DNA from: PLanc-01 sp035342095
Lineage (GTDB): Bacteria > Planctomycetota > Phycisphaerae > Sedimentisphaerales > Anaerobacaceae
Direction of reading: 5' to 3'
Length of the DNA: 64,000 nt
Assembly (NCBI GenBank): GCA_035342095.1
Contig: DAOQWL010000003.1
Span: 1-64,000 of the forward strand
In this document: positions 25,006-32,924 of the stretch, one piece after another
Numbering within the stretch: position 1 is the first letter of the stretch
How the letters are laid out: each line of letters opens with the position of its first letter
The notes under the pieces: generated by a model
What the model was told of the DNA's origin: nothing
The model's database searches: none
The model's input: the letters and a program-made list of their open reading frames with translations, nothing else
Translations under genes and position numbers: made by a program

Positions 25006-26121
25006 ATGCGAATCCTGGCGCTCGAACCCTACTATGGCGGCAGTCACAAGGCCTTTCTCGACGGCTGGTCGGCGACCGGCAGGCACGAATGGTCCGTCCT
25101 GTCGCTGCCTGCGTACAAGTGGAAATGGCGGATGCGTCACGCCGCTGTCACCTTCGCCCGCCAGATCGAGCAGCAGCTCGACGCGGACACGCCGCCGGAC
25201 GTGCTGCTGTGCTCGGACATGCTCAATCTCGCGGAGTTCGTGGGTCTGGCGCCGCGGCCCATCCGAGACGTGCCTCGCATCGTCTACTTCCACGAGAACC
25301 AACTGACCTATCCGACCCGGTGCGAGAGCGAGCGAGACTACCAGTTCGCGATGACGAACCTGACCACCGCGCTGGCGGCCGACGCGGTCTGGTTCAACTC
25401 CGCCTTCCATCGGGACTCATTCCTCGACGCGCTCGCGATCCTTCTGAACCGCATGCCGGATCACCAGCCCATCGAAGCCATCCAGAGAGTCCGCGACAAA
25501 TCCGAGGTGCGCCCGCCCGGCGTCAGTCCCCTGCCCTGCCGGCCAGGCCGACCGTCCGGCCCTCTGCGAATCCTCTGGGCCGCCCGGTGGGAACATGACA
25601 AGAACCCCGACGACTTCTTCGCAGCGGTCGAACAGCTCGAAGAACGGCGCATTCCGTTCCGAATCAGCGTGATTGGAGAACAGTTCCGCGAGGTCCCCGA
25701 GGTCTTCGGCCGGGCCCGTCAACGGTTCGCGGACCACATCGACCGCTGGGGTTACCAGGCCGCCCGGGCCGACTACGAAGCCGCCCTCCTGGAGGCGGAT
25801 GTGTTCGTCTCGACCGCGTCGCACGAGTTCTTCGGCATCAGTGCCGTCGAAGCCGCGCTGGCTGGGGCCTATCCGCTCGTTCCCCGGCGTCTGGCGTATC
25901 CCGAGGTCTTCGGGTTTCCGGACGACGGTCCGGCCAGTGGTTTTCTCTACGACGGCACGGCGGTGCACCTGACGGCTCGACTCGCCGATCTGGCCGCTCG
26001 CGTGGAGGCAACCGGCTCCCTCCTCCCGATGACCGAGGCATTGCGAATTCGTTTGCGACGGTTCGAGTGGCCCAACCTGGCTCCGCTTCTCGACGAGGCT
26101 GCCGAGCGAATCGCAGGTTGA
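25006..26121 (+). CDS. Glycosyltransferase, queuosine-tRNA mannosyltransferase-like (DUF3524)
   Basis: 371 residues. LEPYYGGSHKAFLDGW, then LPAYKWKWRMRHAA and HENQLTYP mark the DUF3524 N-terminal domain of tRNA-queuosine alpha-mannosyltransferase (QTMAN/GTDC1). The second Rossmann domain has AARWEHDKNPDDFF and STASHEFFGISAVEAALAG, the GT-B nucleotide-sugar site with its EX7E-like Glu pair. In animals the enzyme mannosylates queuosine in tRNA-Asp; bacterial members are assumed to act likewise. ATG 25006 is preferred over GTG 24997 three codons upstream. It is convergent with mntP and has its own short upstream region. Confidence 0.88.
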   Translation: MRILALEPYYGGSHKAFLDGWSATGRHEWSVLSLPAYKWKWRMRHAAVTFARQIEQQLDADTPPDVLLCSDMLNLAEFVGLAPRPIRDVPRIVYFHENQLTYPTRCESERDYQFAMTNLTTALAADAVWFNSAFHRDSFLDALAILLNRMPDHQPIEAIQRVRDKSEVRPPGVSPLPCRPGRPSGPLRILWAARWEHDKNPDDFFAAVEQLEERRIPFRISVIGEQFREVPEVFGRARQRFADHIDRWGYQAARADYEAALLEADVFVSTASHEFFGISAVEAALAGAYPLVPRRLAYPEVFGFPDDGPASGFLYDGTAVHLTARLADLAARVEATGSLLPMTEALRIRLRRFEWPNLAPLLDEAAERIAG

Positions 26122-26139
26122 GGCCGTCGCAGCACGAGG

Positions 26140-26712
26140 TCAGGACGCAACCGGCGTCAGGAGATGACCGACCAGGATCTTGATGCCGATGGCGATGAGA
26201 ATGAGGCCGCCGAGGACCTCGATCCGACTCTCGAAGAAGTGGCCGAAGCGTTTGCCGATGTAGACGCCGGCGTAGGACAGGACGAAGGTGACGACGCCGA
26301 TAATCGTCACGGCCAGCAAGATAAACGTCGTCAGCAGGGACAGCGTGATGCCGACCGCCAGCGCGTCGATGCTCGTCGCCACGGACAGGACCAACAGGAC
26401 CATCAGGTCGGAGGGATCGCGGTTCTTCTCAACCGCTTCGATCCGGAACGCCTCGTAGACCGTCTTACCCCCGACAAAGGAGAGCAGGGCAAAGGCGATC
26501 CAGTGGTCGCACGCACAGATGTAGCTCTTGAGGCTCAGGCCGGCCAGAAACCCGATCAGCGGCATGACCGCCTGAAAGCCGCCGAAGAACAACGCCATGC
26601 GAAGTGCGTGTTTGACGTGCAGGTCCTTGTAGACGCTACCCGAGACGATGGAAACCGCAAAGGCGTCCATCGCGAGGCCTACCGCAATCAAGAGAACCGT
26701 TGCCAGATGCAT
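26140..26712 (-). CDS. mntP: Manganese efflux pump MntP
   Basis: 190 residues with six membrane segments in two homologous halves. LAMDAFAVSI in the first and TSIDALAVGI in the second contain the Asp residues that conduct Mn2+. ICACDHW in the loop is normal for the family. MntP exports excess manganese. No Mn-sensing yybP-ykoY riboswitch is possible upstream, since the metallophosphoesterase gene ends only 26 bases away; it therefore probably shares that gene's transcript. Confidence 0.95.
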   Translation of the reverse strand: MHLATVLLIAVGLAMDAFAVSIVSGSVYKDLHVKHALRMALFFGGFQAVMPLIGFLAGLSLKSYICACDHWIAFALLSFVGGKTVYEAFRIEAVEKNRDPSDLMVLLVLSVATSIDALAVGITLSLLTTFILLAVTIIGVVTFVLSYAGVYIGKRFGHFFESRIEVLGGLILIAIGIKILVGHLLTPVAS

Positions 26713-26738
26713 TCGAGGTTGTCTTCCTTAGCTGGTTG

Positions 26739-27689
26739 TCACTCCTGTGCGGGCAAGATGTCGAAGACCGCGATTTCCGGTCGGGCGAGAAACCGCACCT
26801 GTGGTGCCGGGCGGGGCTCCAGACCCAATCCGCGATTGACGTACAGCACCGTGCCGCCAACACGGTACATGCCCGATTCGTACTTCTTCCCGAACTTCGA
26901 GAACGTGACCAGGGCGCCATACCAGGGCAGCCGGACCTGTCCGCCGTGCGTGTGGCCGCACAGATACAGATCGACGCCGCGATTGGCAAGATCCTCGACC
27001 AGATCGGGTGTGTGGAAAAGGAGAACATCGTATCGATCTTCGGGAAGGCCCTCGACAAAGCCATTCGCGGACTCAGAATGACCGAAACCCATACCCGTGA
27101 TCGCGAGCGTGTCGGCCCCTTTGGCTACCAGGACCGTCTGTCGCTCCAACCTGCAGAACCCGGTGCCCTCGAATATCGAGGCATCCGACCAGCAGCGGAC
27201 ATCCCAATTGCCCGTCACGGCGAATTTGCCGAGCGGAGCCTCCAACGTACTGAGCATCCGGCGTAGACGAGGCAGCCCAGTCATGTCGTTGAGGTAATCG
27301 CCGGTCGCAACCACAATGTCCGGTTTGAGCCCGCTGACGATCCTCGCCACTCGTTGCTCGTTGAGGACACCCTGGTCGCAGTGCAGGTCGGAGATCTGGA
27401 CGATCCGGAAGCCCGCATCCTTCAGCTTCGCCGTGCGCAGAGTCACCTGATTGACGTCGATCCAACGAGGTTCGATGAGCCATGCGTAGAGCAGAGAGAG
27501 AATCCCAATCAGAGCGACGGCGTGCAGGGCCAGATGGGACTTCCCAACCCGAACGCCCTTACACGATCCCTGGCGGATCCTGACCGCGAGGTAACCGACG
27601 AGATGGACGAACTCCAAACCATAGATCGCCACAATCAACAGGCCGAACAGGAGCAAACCGATTTCCTCTCGAAGCGACATCGTAATCAT
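26739..27689 (-). CDS. Membrane-anchored metallophosphoesterase (YkuE/YaeI type)
   Basis: 316 residues. Two N-terminal membrane segments (GLLLFGLLIVAIYGLEF and LHAVALIGILSLLYAWLI) precede a calcineurin-like domain: QISDLHCDQG, VATGDYLND, TGNWD, LFHTPD and CGHTHGGQVRLP. The usual GNHD is GNWD here, so one metal-bridging His is replaced. Relatives hydrolyse UDP-2,3-diacylglucosamine or other lipid pyrophosphates, or have unknown substrates. ATG 27689 overlaps the DUF1638 stop by 4 bases (ATGA). Similarity begins at this start, not in the longer upstream frame. Confidence 0.92.
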   Translation of the reverse strand: MITMSLREEIGLLLFGLLIVAIYGLEFVHLVGYLAVRIRQGSCKGVRVGKSHLALHAVALIGILSLLYAWLIEPRWIDVNQVTLRTAKLKDAGFRIVQISDLHCDQGVLNEQRVARIVSGLKPDIVVATGDYLNDMTGLPRLRRMLSTLEAPLGKFAVTGNWDVRCWSDASIFEGTGFCRLERQTVLVAKGADTLAITGMGFGHSESANGFVEGLPEDRYDVLLFHTPDLVEDLANRGVDLYLCGHTHGGQVRLPWYGALVTFSKFGKKYESGMYRVGGTVLYVNRGLGLEPRPAPQVRFLARPEIAVFDILPAQE

Positions 27690-28444
27690 TCGGCTTTGAT
27701 GATCCCCCGGTTGGTGACGTCCTCCGCGATCCGCTGGCCGGGCCGGACGACCAGGAACTCCTCGTCGCTCCAGAGGCCGTCGACGAACCGCTGCATCAGG
27801 CCCGAGTTGCCTGCCAGTTCGCCGTAGTTCCACTTCAGAAACGCGGCACATTCCTTGCTGAACGCCTTGTAGGCGTCGGAATCGGTCAGGCCCCAGTCGA
27901 CGTACGCAGCCCACTGGTACTCCTTCATCCAGGTCTGCTCGACCTCCAGGAGGTACTGGGCGTTGTCCGGGCCGTACTTGCGGGTGTACTCTTCGAGCAG
28001 CCTCTCATAGCGCTCCTTGCCGGGCTGCGTGCCCGACTCGATCCAGCCGGGGCTGTACCAATAGACTCCGCGATGCGTGTCGAAGTACTCCTGGTAGCGG
28101 TCCTTGGACCCGAGCAGGAGCGTGATGCAATCGTGCCCTCGGGGCACGACAATCGGGATCTCGGCCGAGAGGCCGACCACGCCGTTGCTGCACAGGCCGT
28201 ACCCGAGCAACGACGCGTCGTAGCGGCGCCCCTGGATGTCGGTCGTGCAGGCGAGCGCCTTCTGCACCTCACGACGGAGCCGGTCCGGCTCGTTGTGCAA
28301 TCCCTGCGGCATGAGCACCACATCGACCACGTTCCGAGAGCGGGCCGCGCAGAAATAGGCTTCGCGCTGCAACACCTTGCAGGCGATCAGTTGCAGTCGT
28401 TTTGCGCCGCCCGGCAAGGCGGTGAAATCACTGGGTCCAATCAT
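27686..28444 (-). CDS. DUF1638 protein
   Basis: 252 residues. LIACKVLQREAYF at the N-terminus, LLGYGLCSNGVVGL, PRGHDCITLLLGSKDRYQEYF and GVYWYSPGW fit the DUF1638 family, found mainly in anaerobes next to URO-D-type methyltransferases and corrinoid proteins. Cys residues in IACKV, YGLCSNG and HDCIT are conserved positions that might bind metal or cofactor. Function is not established. It follows the URO-D remnant by 25 bases and overlaps the metallophosphoesterase start. The ATG at 28444 is used; a GTG lies two codons before. Confidence 0.88.
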   Translation of the reverse strand: MIGPSDFTALPGGAKRLQLIACKVLQREAYFCAARSRNVVDVVLMPQGLHNEPDRLRREVQKALACTTDIQGRRYDASLLGYGLCSNGVVGLSAEIPIVVPRGHDCITLLLGSKDRYQEYFDTHRGVYWYSPGWIESGTQPGKERYERLLEEYTRKYGPDNAQYLLEVEQTWMKEYQWAAYVDWGLTDSDAYKAFSKECAAFLKWNYGELAGNSGLMQRFVDGLWSDEEFLVVRPGQRIAEDVTNRGIIKAE

Positions 28445-28469
28445 GTACACTCACTACTGCGCATTTCCA

Positions 28470-29026
28470 TCATTGGTTCTGGAGAACCTCGATCATCGCG
28501 GCGAGGTTCTCGGGTTTCGCGTCGCCCGGGATGTCGTGCGAGGGCGAGGCGATGTAGCCGCCATCGGCACCGACCACGTCGAGGAGCCGACGGACCTCGT
28601 CTCGGACCTGCTGAACCGTCCCGAACGGGAGCGTCCGCTGGATGCTGATCCCGCCGTAGAAGGTCAGCCGGTCGCCGTACCGTTTCTTGACGTCGAAGAC
28701 ATCCATCACCTCCGGCTGGAAGGGATTGAAGATGTCCAGGCCGCACTCGATCAGGTCGTCGAACAGTTCATCGACTTTGCCGCAGGAGTGCAGCATAACA
28801 AGTTTCCCCTTGGATTTCACGAGTTCGCACATCATGCGAAACCGCGGCTTGATGAACCGACGCCAGAGGTCGGGTCCCATGAGGACGCCCCGCTGGTGGC
28901 CCCAGTCGTCGCCGAAACGGAAGATGTCCACGACCCGCGGGCAGGCTGCGTGAACCGAATATCGTAGGGGACCTTGTCGGGCGATTTGTGGCTCACTACC
29001 GCCAACACGCGTTCTCGATTCGTCAC
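28470..29026 (-). pseudogene. URO-D-family methyltransferase gene with large internal deletion
   Basis: The start is intact: a ribosome site (AGAAGGGCGG) precedes GTG 29026, which opens TNRERVLAVVSHKSPDKVPYD, the usual N-terminus of uroporphyrinogen-decarboxylase-like corrinoid methyltransferases. After about 30 codons, near 28925-28945, similarity jumps to another frame that encodes the C-terminal half: FRFGDDWGHQRG, LVMLHSCGKVDE, FNPFQPEVMDV, YGGISIQRTLPFGT and IASPSHDIPGDAKPEN. About 190 residues that should lie between are absent and the frames do not match, so no full enzyme can be made. Neighbouring DUF1638 is the usual partner of such enzymes. Confidence 0.82.
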
Positions 29027-29049
29027 GATGCCGCCCTTCTGCTCTGCGA

Positions 29050-29802
29050 CTACGGCTTGCACGATTTGCACGGGTTCTTGCCGCTGGCGATGGCCTCTTC
29101 CCGAGTCTGGTAGCGGACCAGGTTGTCCGCGGAGATGTTCTGCGCCCAGCGACAGTCCGGCCGGTGAAAGACCCTGCCATTCTTGGATGCGACAAACGCA
29201 GACGGGGAAGTCACGGCTGCGGCCTGCGATGCAGCCTGCGCTGACCCCTGCGCGACGCCCGGCGTGTCCTTCGTCACACCCAGCAGGCGACGGGCAGTCC
29301 TGTGGGCGTCGGCAAAGGCGCCCGTCTGGACCAGCGCAGCATCACGGATCGCACTGCTCGCCTGGGACTTGGCCACGACAGCCATGGTCGAACCGACCCG
29401 CCAGACCTCGGTCAGCAAATGCCGATTCCCCTGGCCGGGGACGATCACGAGCCGGTCCAGCGCCGTCTGCACGCGGAAAACGCACTGGTCACTGCCCGGC
29501 ACTTCCATTCCTTCGATGTGTACAACCAGTCGCGGCGTGGTCTCCGTCCCACGCGGGACGACTCCGACGCCGGCCTCGCCGAGCTTCTGCAAGATCCGGG
29601 CCTTCACGTCCGCCACGTCGATCATCCGCTCGACGCCCGGCGTGTCCCGCGTCGCCAGGACCACTGTGAGCTGGTTGACATCCGCCAGGACCGGATCCGC
29701 CGAAACCAGCAGGGGTTCATCGTTCCGGTCCAGCAGCACATCGGTCGCCCCACTGGCGGAAGTCGCGAGCAAAATCGCCATGAAGCACGCGTGAACTGCC
29801 AT
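29050..29802 (-). CDS. Secreted protein with C-terminal Ada-like Cys motif, unknown function
   Basis: 250 residues. A signal peptide (cleavage near SASGA) is chosen with ATG 29802, which follows GAAGGGAGAG. The middle region resembles domains that test for functional secreted enzymes or lipoproteins but is not recognisable. The last 45 residues contain FVASKNGRVFHRPDCRWAQ and GKNPCKSCKP, the His/Cys pattern of Ada-type metal-binding tails found on many secreted nucleases and SH3 proteins. The segment 175-195 is rich in Ala and Gln, likely a linker. It lies 23 bases before the URO-D remnant on the same strand. Confidence 0.8.
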   Translation of the reverse strand: MAVHACFMAILLATSASGATDVLLDRNDEPLLVSADPVLADVNQLTVVLATRDTPGVERMIDVADVKARILQKLGEAGVGVVPRGTETTPRLVVHIEGMEVPGSDQCVFRVQTALDRLVIVPGQGNRHLLTEVWRVGSTMAVVAKSQASSAIRDAALVQTGAFADAHRTARRLLGVTKDTPGVAQGSAQAASQAAAVTSPSAFVASKNGRVFHRPDCRWAQNISADNLVRYQTREEAIASGKNPCKSCKP

Positions 29803-29826
29803 ATTCTCTCCCTTCATTGAGACGTT

Positions 29827-30792
29827 CTATGCTACGCCAATCGACTCCTCCACAGCCGCTTTCATCTTCGCCAGGCCGGTCCTGGCAACTTCCAGCGGGT
29901 CCTTTTCCCAGTACGCCTGGCTGAACAACTCCAGAGACAAGACCCGCGGGCCGCCGTTGGCACGCAAGGACGCAAGGATCTGCGGCAGCGGAGCAATGCC
30001 GTCGCCCGGCATGACGCGGTCCTTGTCGGCAATCCTGTCACGAGGCGGATCGGCCGGGTAGTCGTTCATGTGCAGCACAGGCATCGCGCCGGCGCTGAGC
30101 ATCTTCAGCCCGGTGAAGTCCGAGCCTCCCTTGTAGATGTGGTACACGTCGCCCAGCAGGCACGCTTTCGGGTGACCGCTTTCGACGACGACAAAGATGC
30201 ACTCGCCAAGCCGGTGCAGGTTCTTCGACGGACCCCACAGTTCCAACGCAGGCGTGACGCCCATCGAATCGCCAAGGTCCAAGATCGCTCGATATCGCTC
30301 GGCGACCTTCGCCAGATCGAGGATGGGGGCGTCGTTTCCATTCGCGCCGACCGGGGGCGCCGCAATCCGCCTGCCGCCGATCTGGGCCAGCATGTCCATC
30401 TCTCGCTTGAGCTGCTCCAGGGCGCCGGCCCGTCTGGCGTCGTCATCCACGATCCACGCGGAAAACGAGATCGCCCCTTCCACGGTCAGGCCACGGTGTT
30501 CGACTCGCTTACGGATGTCCGCGAGCTTGCCGCCGGCCTTCACGTAGTCCTGGACCGTCGAGACCCACGGCTCGATGGCGTTGTAGCCTGCCTCGGCCGC
30601 GACGTCGATCTCCTTCTCCAGACCGAGCTTCTGGCCGCGGATCGTGCTGGTGTTCAGACTGTACCGGAAGAGATCATCGCCCGCGGAATTGCTTGTACCC
30701 GACTCCGCAGCGGCCCGTGCCCGATGACCTCCCAGCAAGGCGACGCCGGACGCCGCAACGAAGCCTCGACGGGAAAGACGATCCTGCCTCAT
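29827..30792 (-). CDS. Tat-exported sugar phosphate isomerase/epimerase-like TIM barrel
   Basis: 321 residues. The N-terminus RLSRRGFVAASGVALLGG is a twin-arginine signal. The mature part is an AP-endonuclease-2-type TIM barrel: FRYSLNTSTIRGQKLGL, EPWVSTVQDY, RIAAPPVGA, ALELWGPSKNLH, LLGDVYHIYKGG, VLHMNDYPAD and VLSLELFSQAYW, with Glu, Asp and His residues positioned as metal ligands. Relatives include hydroxypyruvate isomerase and inosose dehydratase; the true substrate is not predictable. ATG 30792 follows GAGGAG by 6 bases. It begins 15 bases after the phosphomannomutase stop. Confidence 0.9.
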   Translation of the reverse strand: MRQDRLSRRGFVAASGVALLGGHRARAAAESGTSNSAGDDLFRYSLNTSTIRGQKLGLEKEIDVAAEAGYNAIEPWVSTVQDYVKAGGKLADIRKRVEHRGLTVEGAISFSAWIVDDDARRAGALEQLKREMDMLAQIGGRRIAAPPVGANGNDAPILDLAKVAERYRAILDLGDSMGVTPALELWGPSKNLHRLGECIFVVVESGHPKACLLGDVYHIYKGGSDFTGLKMLSAGAMPVLHMNDYPADPPRDRIADKDRVMPGDGIAPLPQILASLRANGGPRVLSLELFSQAYWEKDPLEVARTGLAKMKAAVEESIGVA

Positions 30793-30807
30793 GCTCAACT
30801 CCTCATC

Positions 30808-32178
30808 TCATGCCGGGGCGCCGAGCTGCTGCTCGATCTCCCCGAACTTCTCCTGGAGCAGATCGCGGGTCTTGGCCTCGACGTTCAGACGCAGCAAGGG
30901 CTCCGTATTGCTCGGACGGCAGTTGAACCACCAGTCCTTGAAATCGACGGTGACGCCGTCGAGGTGGTCGATCTTGCCCTCGCTGTACCGACGGGCCAGC
31001 TCTTCCATCCTCAGTTCCTTGTGGTCCACACGGAAGTTGTTCTCGCCGCTGCAGTAGTAGCGCTTCAGCGGGCGGATGAGCTCGCTCATGGGCTTGTTCT
31101 TCTCGTCCACGACGTTGAGCGTGTGCATCAGCATAATCGCGGCCGAGTCCGCGTAGAAATTCTGCTCGAAGTAGAAATGGCCGGAGAGTTCGCCTCCGAA
31201 GACCGCGTGCGTGTCGCGGAGGGCCTTTTTCATATAGGAGTGCCCGACGCGCTCTCGTCGCGGCGTCCCGCCGTAGCGGATGATCTCCTCCATCACGACC
31301 CGACTGCTCCGCAGGTCGTACACGATGGCCGACTTGGGCTTCTTCTCCAGGAAGTACGGCACGAGCAGCGCCGTCAGCAGATCGCACGGGATCGTCTCAC
31401 CATTCTCATCGACCATCATCATGCGGTCCGCGTCGCCGTCGAAGCAGATGCCGAAGTCGCATTCTTCTTTCTTCACGGTCGCCTTGAGATGGGTGAGGTT
31501 CTTCTCCTTCAATGGGTCGGGGTCGTGCTTGAACTTGCCCGCGTGCTCGAAGTTGATCTGGACCACGTCGATGGGGAGATCCGCCAACAGGATGGGGATC
31601 GCTTTGCCCGCCATGCCGTTGGAGGCGTCGATCGCAATCTTCTTGCGTTTGAGGTTGGGTCGCAGGAATTGCAGGACATGCTTTCTGTATTCGGGCCACA
31701 GGTCCCGCTGCTCGAGCCGGCCGGTCGGATTGCCTTTCGTATGGGGCAGCGCCGTGGCCATGTGCTTGATTTCCTTGAGACCGGTGTCGACGCCGATCGG
31801 GATGGCCCCCCTGCCGGAGATCTTGAAGCCGTTGTACTTGGCGGGATTGTGGGAGGCCGTCACCTGGATGCCGCCGCACGTTCCCAGGTAGTTGACCGCG
31901 AAGTAGATCTGCGGCGTATCGATCATCCCGATGTCGATCACGCCGACGCCCGCCGAGCGAATGCCCTCGATGAGGGCTTGCGCCAGCGGCTCGCTGTGCG
32001 TCCGCATATCCCGGCTGATCACCAGGGACTGCGCCTCGCGCAGACCCCGCTCGTATCCCTTGATCAGCGAGGGCAGGAAGCGGGCGGTCGCGTGGCCGAT
32101 CTTCCACGCATCCTCTTCACACAGGTCGTCCGGGTAGACGCCCCGGATATCATAGGCCTTGAAAATCTCCGGATTCAT
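30808..32178 (-). CDS. Phosphomannomutase/phosphoglucomutase
   Basis: 456 residues of the alpha-D-phosphohexomutase family. TASHNP holds the phosphorylated Ser109, DGDADR (247-252) binds Mg2+, GGELSGHFYF is the sugar-specificity loop and RPSNTEPLLR the phosphate-binding loop; GELSGH is the form found in bifunctional PMM/PGM enzymes such as AlgC. It interconverts hexose 1- and 6-phosphates for polysaccharide and nucleotide-sugar synthesis. ATG 32178 is supported by AAAGGAG 8 bases upstream; a GTG three codons earlier overlaps that site and is unlikely. Confidence 0.95.
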   Translation of the reverse strand: MNPEIFKAYDIRGVYPDDLCEEDAWKIGHATARFLPSLIKGYERGLREAQSLVISRDMRTHSEPLAQALIEGIRSAGVGVIDIGMIDTPQIYFAVNYLGTCGGIQVTASHNPAKYNGFKISGRGAIPIGVDTGLKEIKHMATALPHTKGNPTGRLEQRDLWPEYRKHVLQFLRPNLKRKKIAIDASNGMAGKAIPILLADLPIDVVQINFEHAGKFKHDPDPLKEKNLTHLKATVKKEECDFGICFDGDADRMMMVDENGETIPCDLLTALLVPYFLEKKPKSAIVYDLRSSRVVMEEIIRYGGTPRRERVGHSYMKKALRDTHAVFGGELSGHFYFEQNFYADSAAIMLMHTLNVVDEKNKPMSELIRPLKRYYCSGENNFRVDHKELRMEELARRYSEGKIDHLDGVTVDFKDWWFNCRPSNTEPLLRLNVEAKTRDLLQEKFGEIEQQLGAPA

Positions 32179-32389
32179 CGAGATCACTCCTTTGGTCGGT
32201 CCATCAAACCCCGCACACAGCGTGGCTGCCCTATGGTACAGCCGGCGGGCCCGATGTCAATCGTGCAGTTTCGCGTTGCAGATCGTCGTGAGTTGTGATA
32301 GGGTTTCCCGGAATCGGGCCCCTCGTTGAGACCGGAGTGGAACCAGGCCGCACGAGATCGCCTGGAACGATCAAGAACCAAGGTGAGGA

Positions 32390-32817
32390 ATGCCAAACAG
32401 GTCCATATCTGTTCTGTGGCTCGCGACGTTGATGGTCGCAGGAATTGTGACCGGCCGTCTCTGGGGCGCCCCTGCCCCCGCATCCGAGTCGGGCGGCGCA
32501 GCCGCGGAACCAGTCCCGAGCAGCCAGTCCCAGACGCCGGAGACGGTCGTCTTCGACCTGCACTACCGGGCGCTGACCGGTTCAGACGATCCTCTGAGCT
32601 ACCACTCCTTCTGGGGATTCGGATCCAACCCTCCGCAAGGCGTCGCCTTCGTCGATGCGTGGCGTCCGCAGACATGGAATATGGCTGAGGCGGTCGCTGC
32701 GGGTTCTCGTGGCGAGGACCAGAAGACAAGCCGGGCAAGTACGCCGTCGTGATGACCCAGGAAACCGGAGCGTTCGCAGGCAAGATCGGAGGCAGGCTCG
32801 AAATCACAATCGAGTGA
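32390..32817 (+). pseudogene. Small secreted protein, apparently frameshifted
   Basis: AAGGTGAGGA directly precedes ATG 32390, which opens a signal peptide (VLWLATLMVAGIVTG) and a short domain containing VVFDLHYRALTGSDDPLSYHS. This frame stops at 32752. From about 32700 a different frame reads PGKYAVVMTQETGAF and AGKIGGRLEITIE and ends cleanly at 32817; its composition looks like the real C-terminus of a small beta-rich protein. I infer one indel between about 32690 and 32725. If the first frame is correct as it stands, the protein has 120 residues. Function unknown. Confidence 0.45.
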
Positions 32818-32924
32818 TCCGGCGTCGAATGGCTTGTAGTGTGCCCGTCAGGGCATCCTTGGCAAGCGAGCACGACGGACCGTCGATCTTGCACGACCGT
32901 GTCGGGCGTGGTATCTGTGGTCCC

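Noticed and set aside
26713..26738. Possible yybP-ykoY manganese riboswitch before mntP
   Set aside because: Only 26 bases separate mntP from the upstream gene, far too few for the aptamer.
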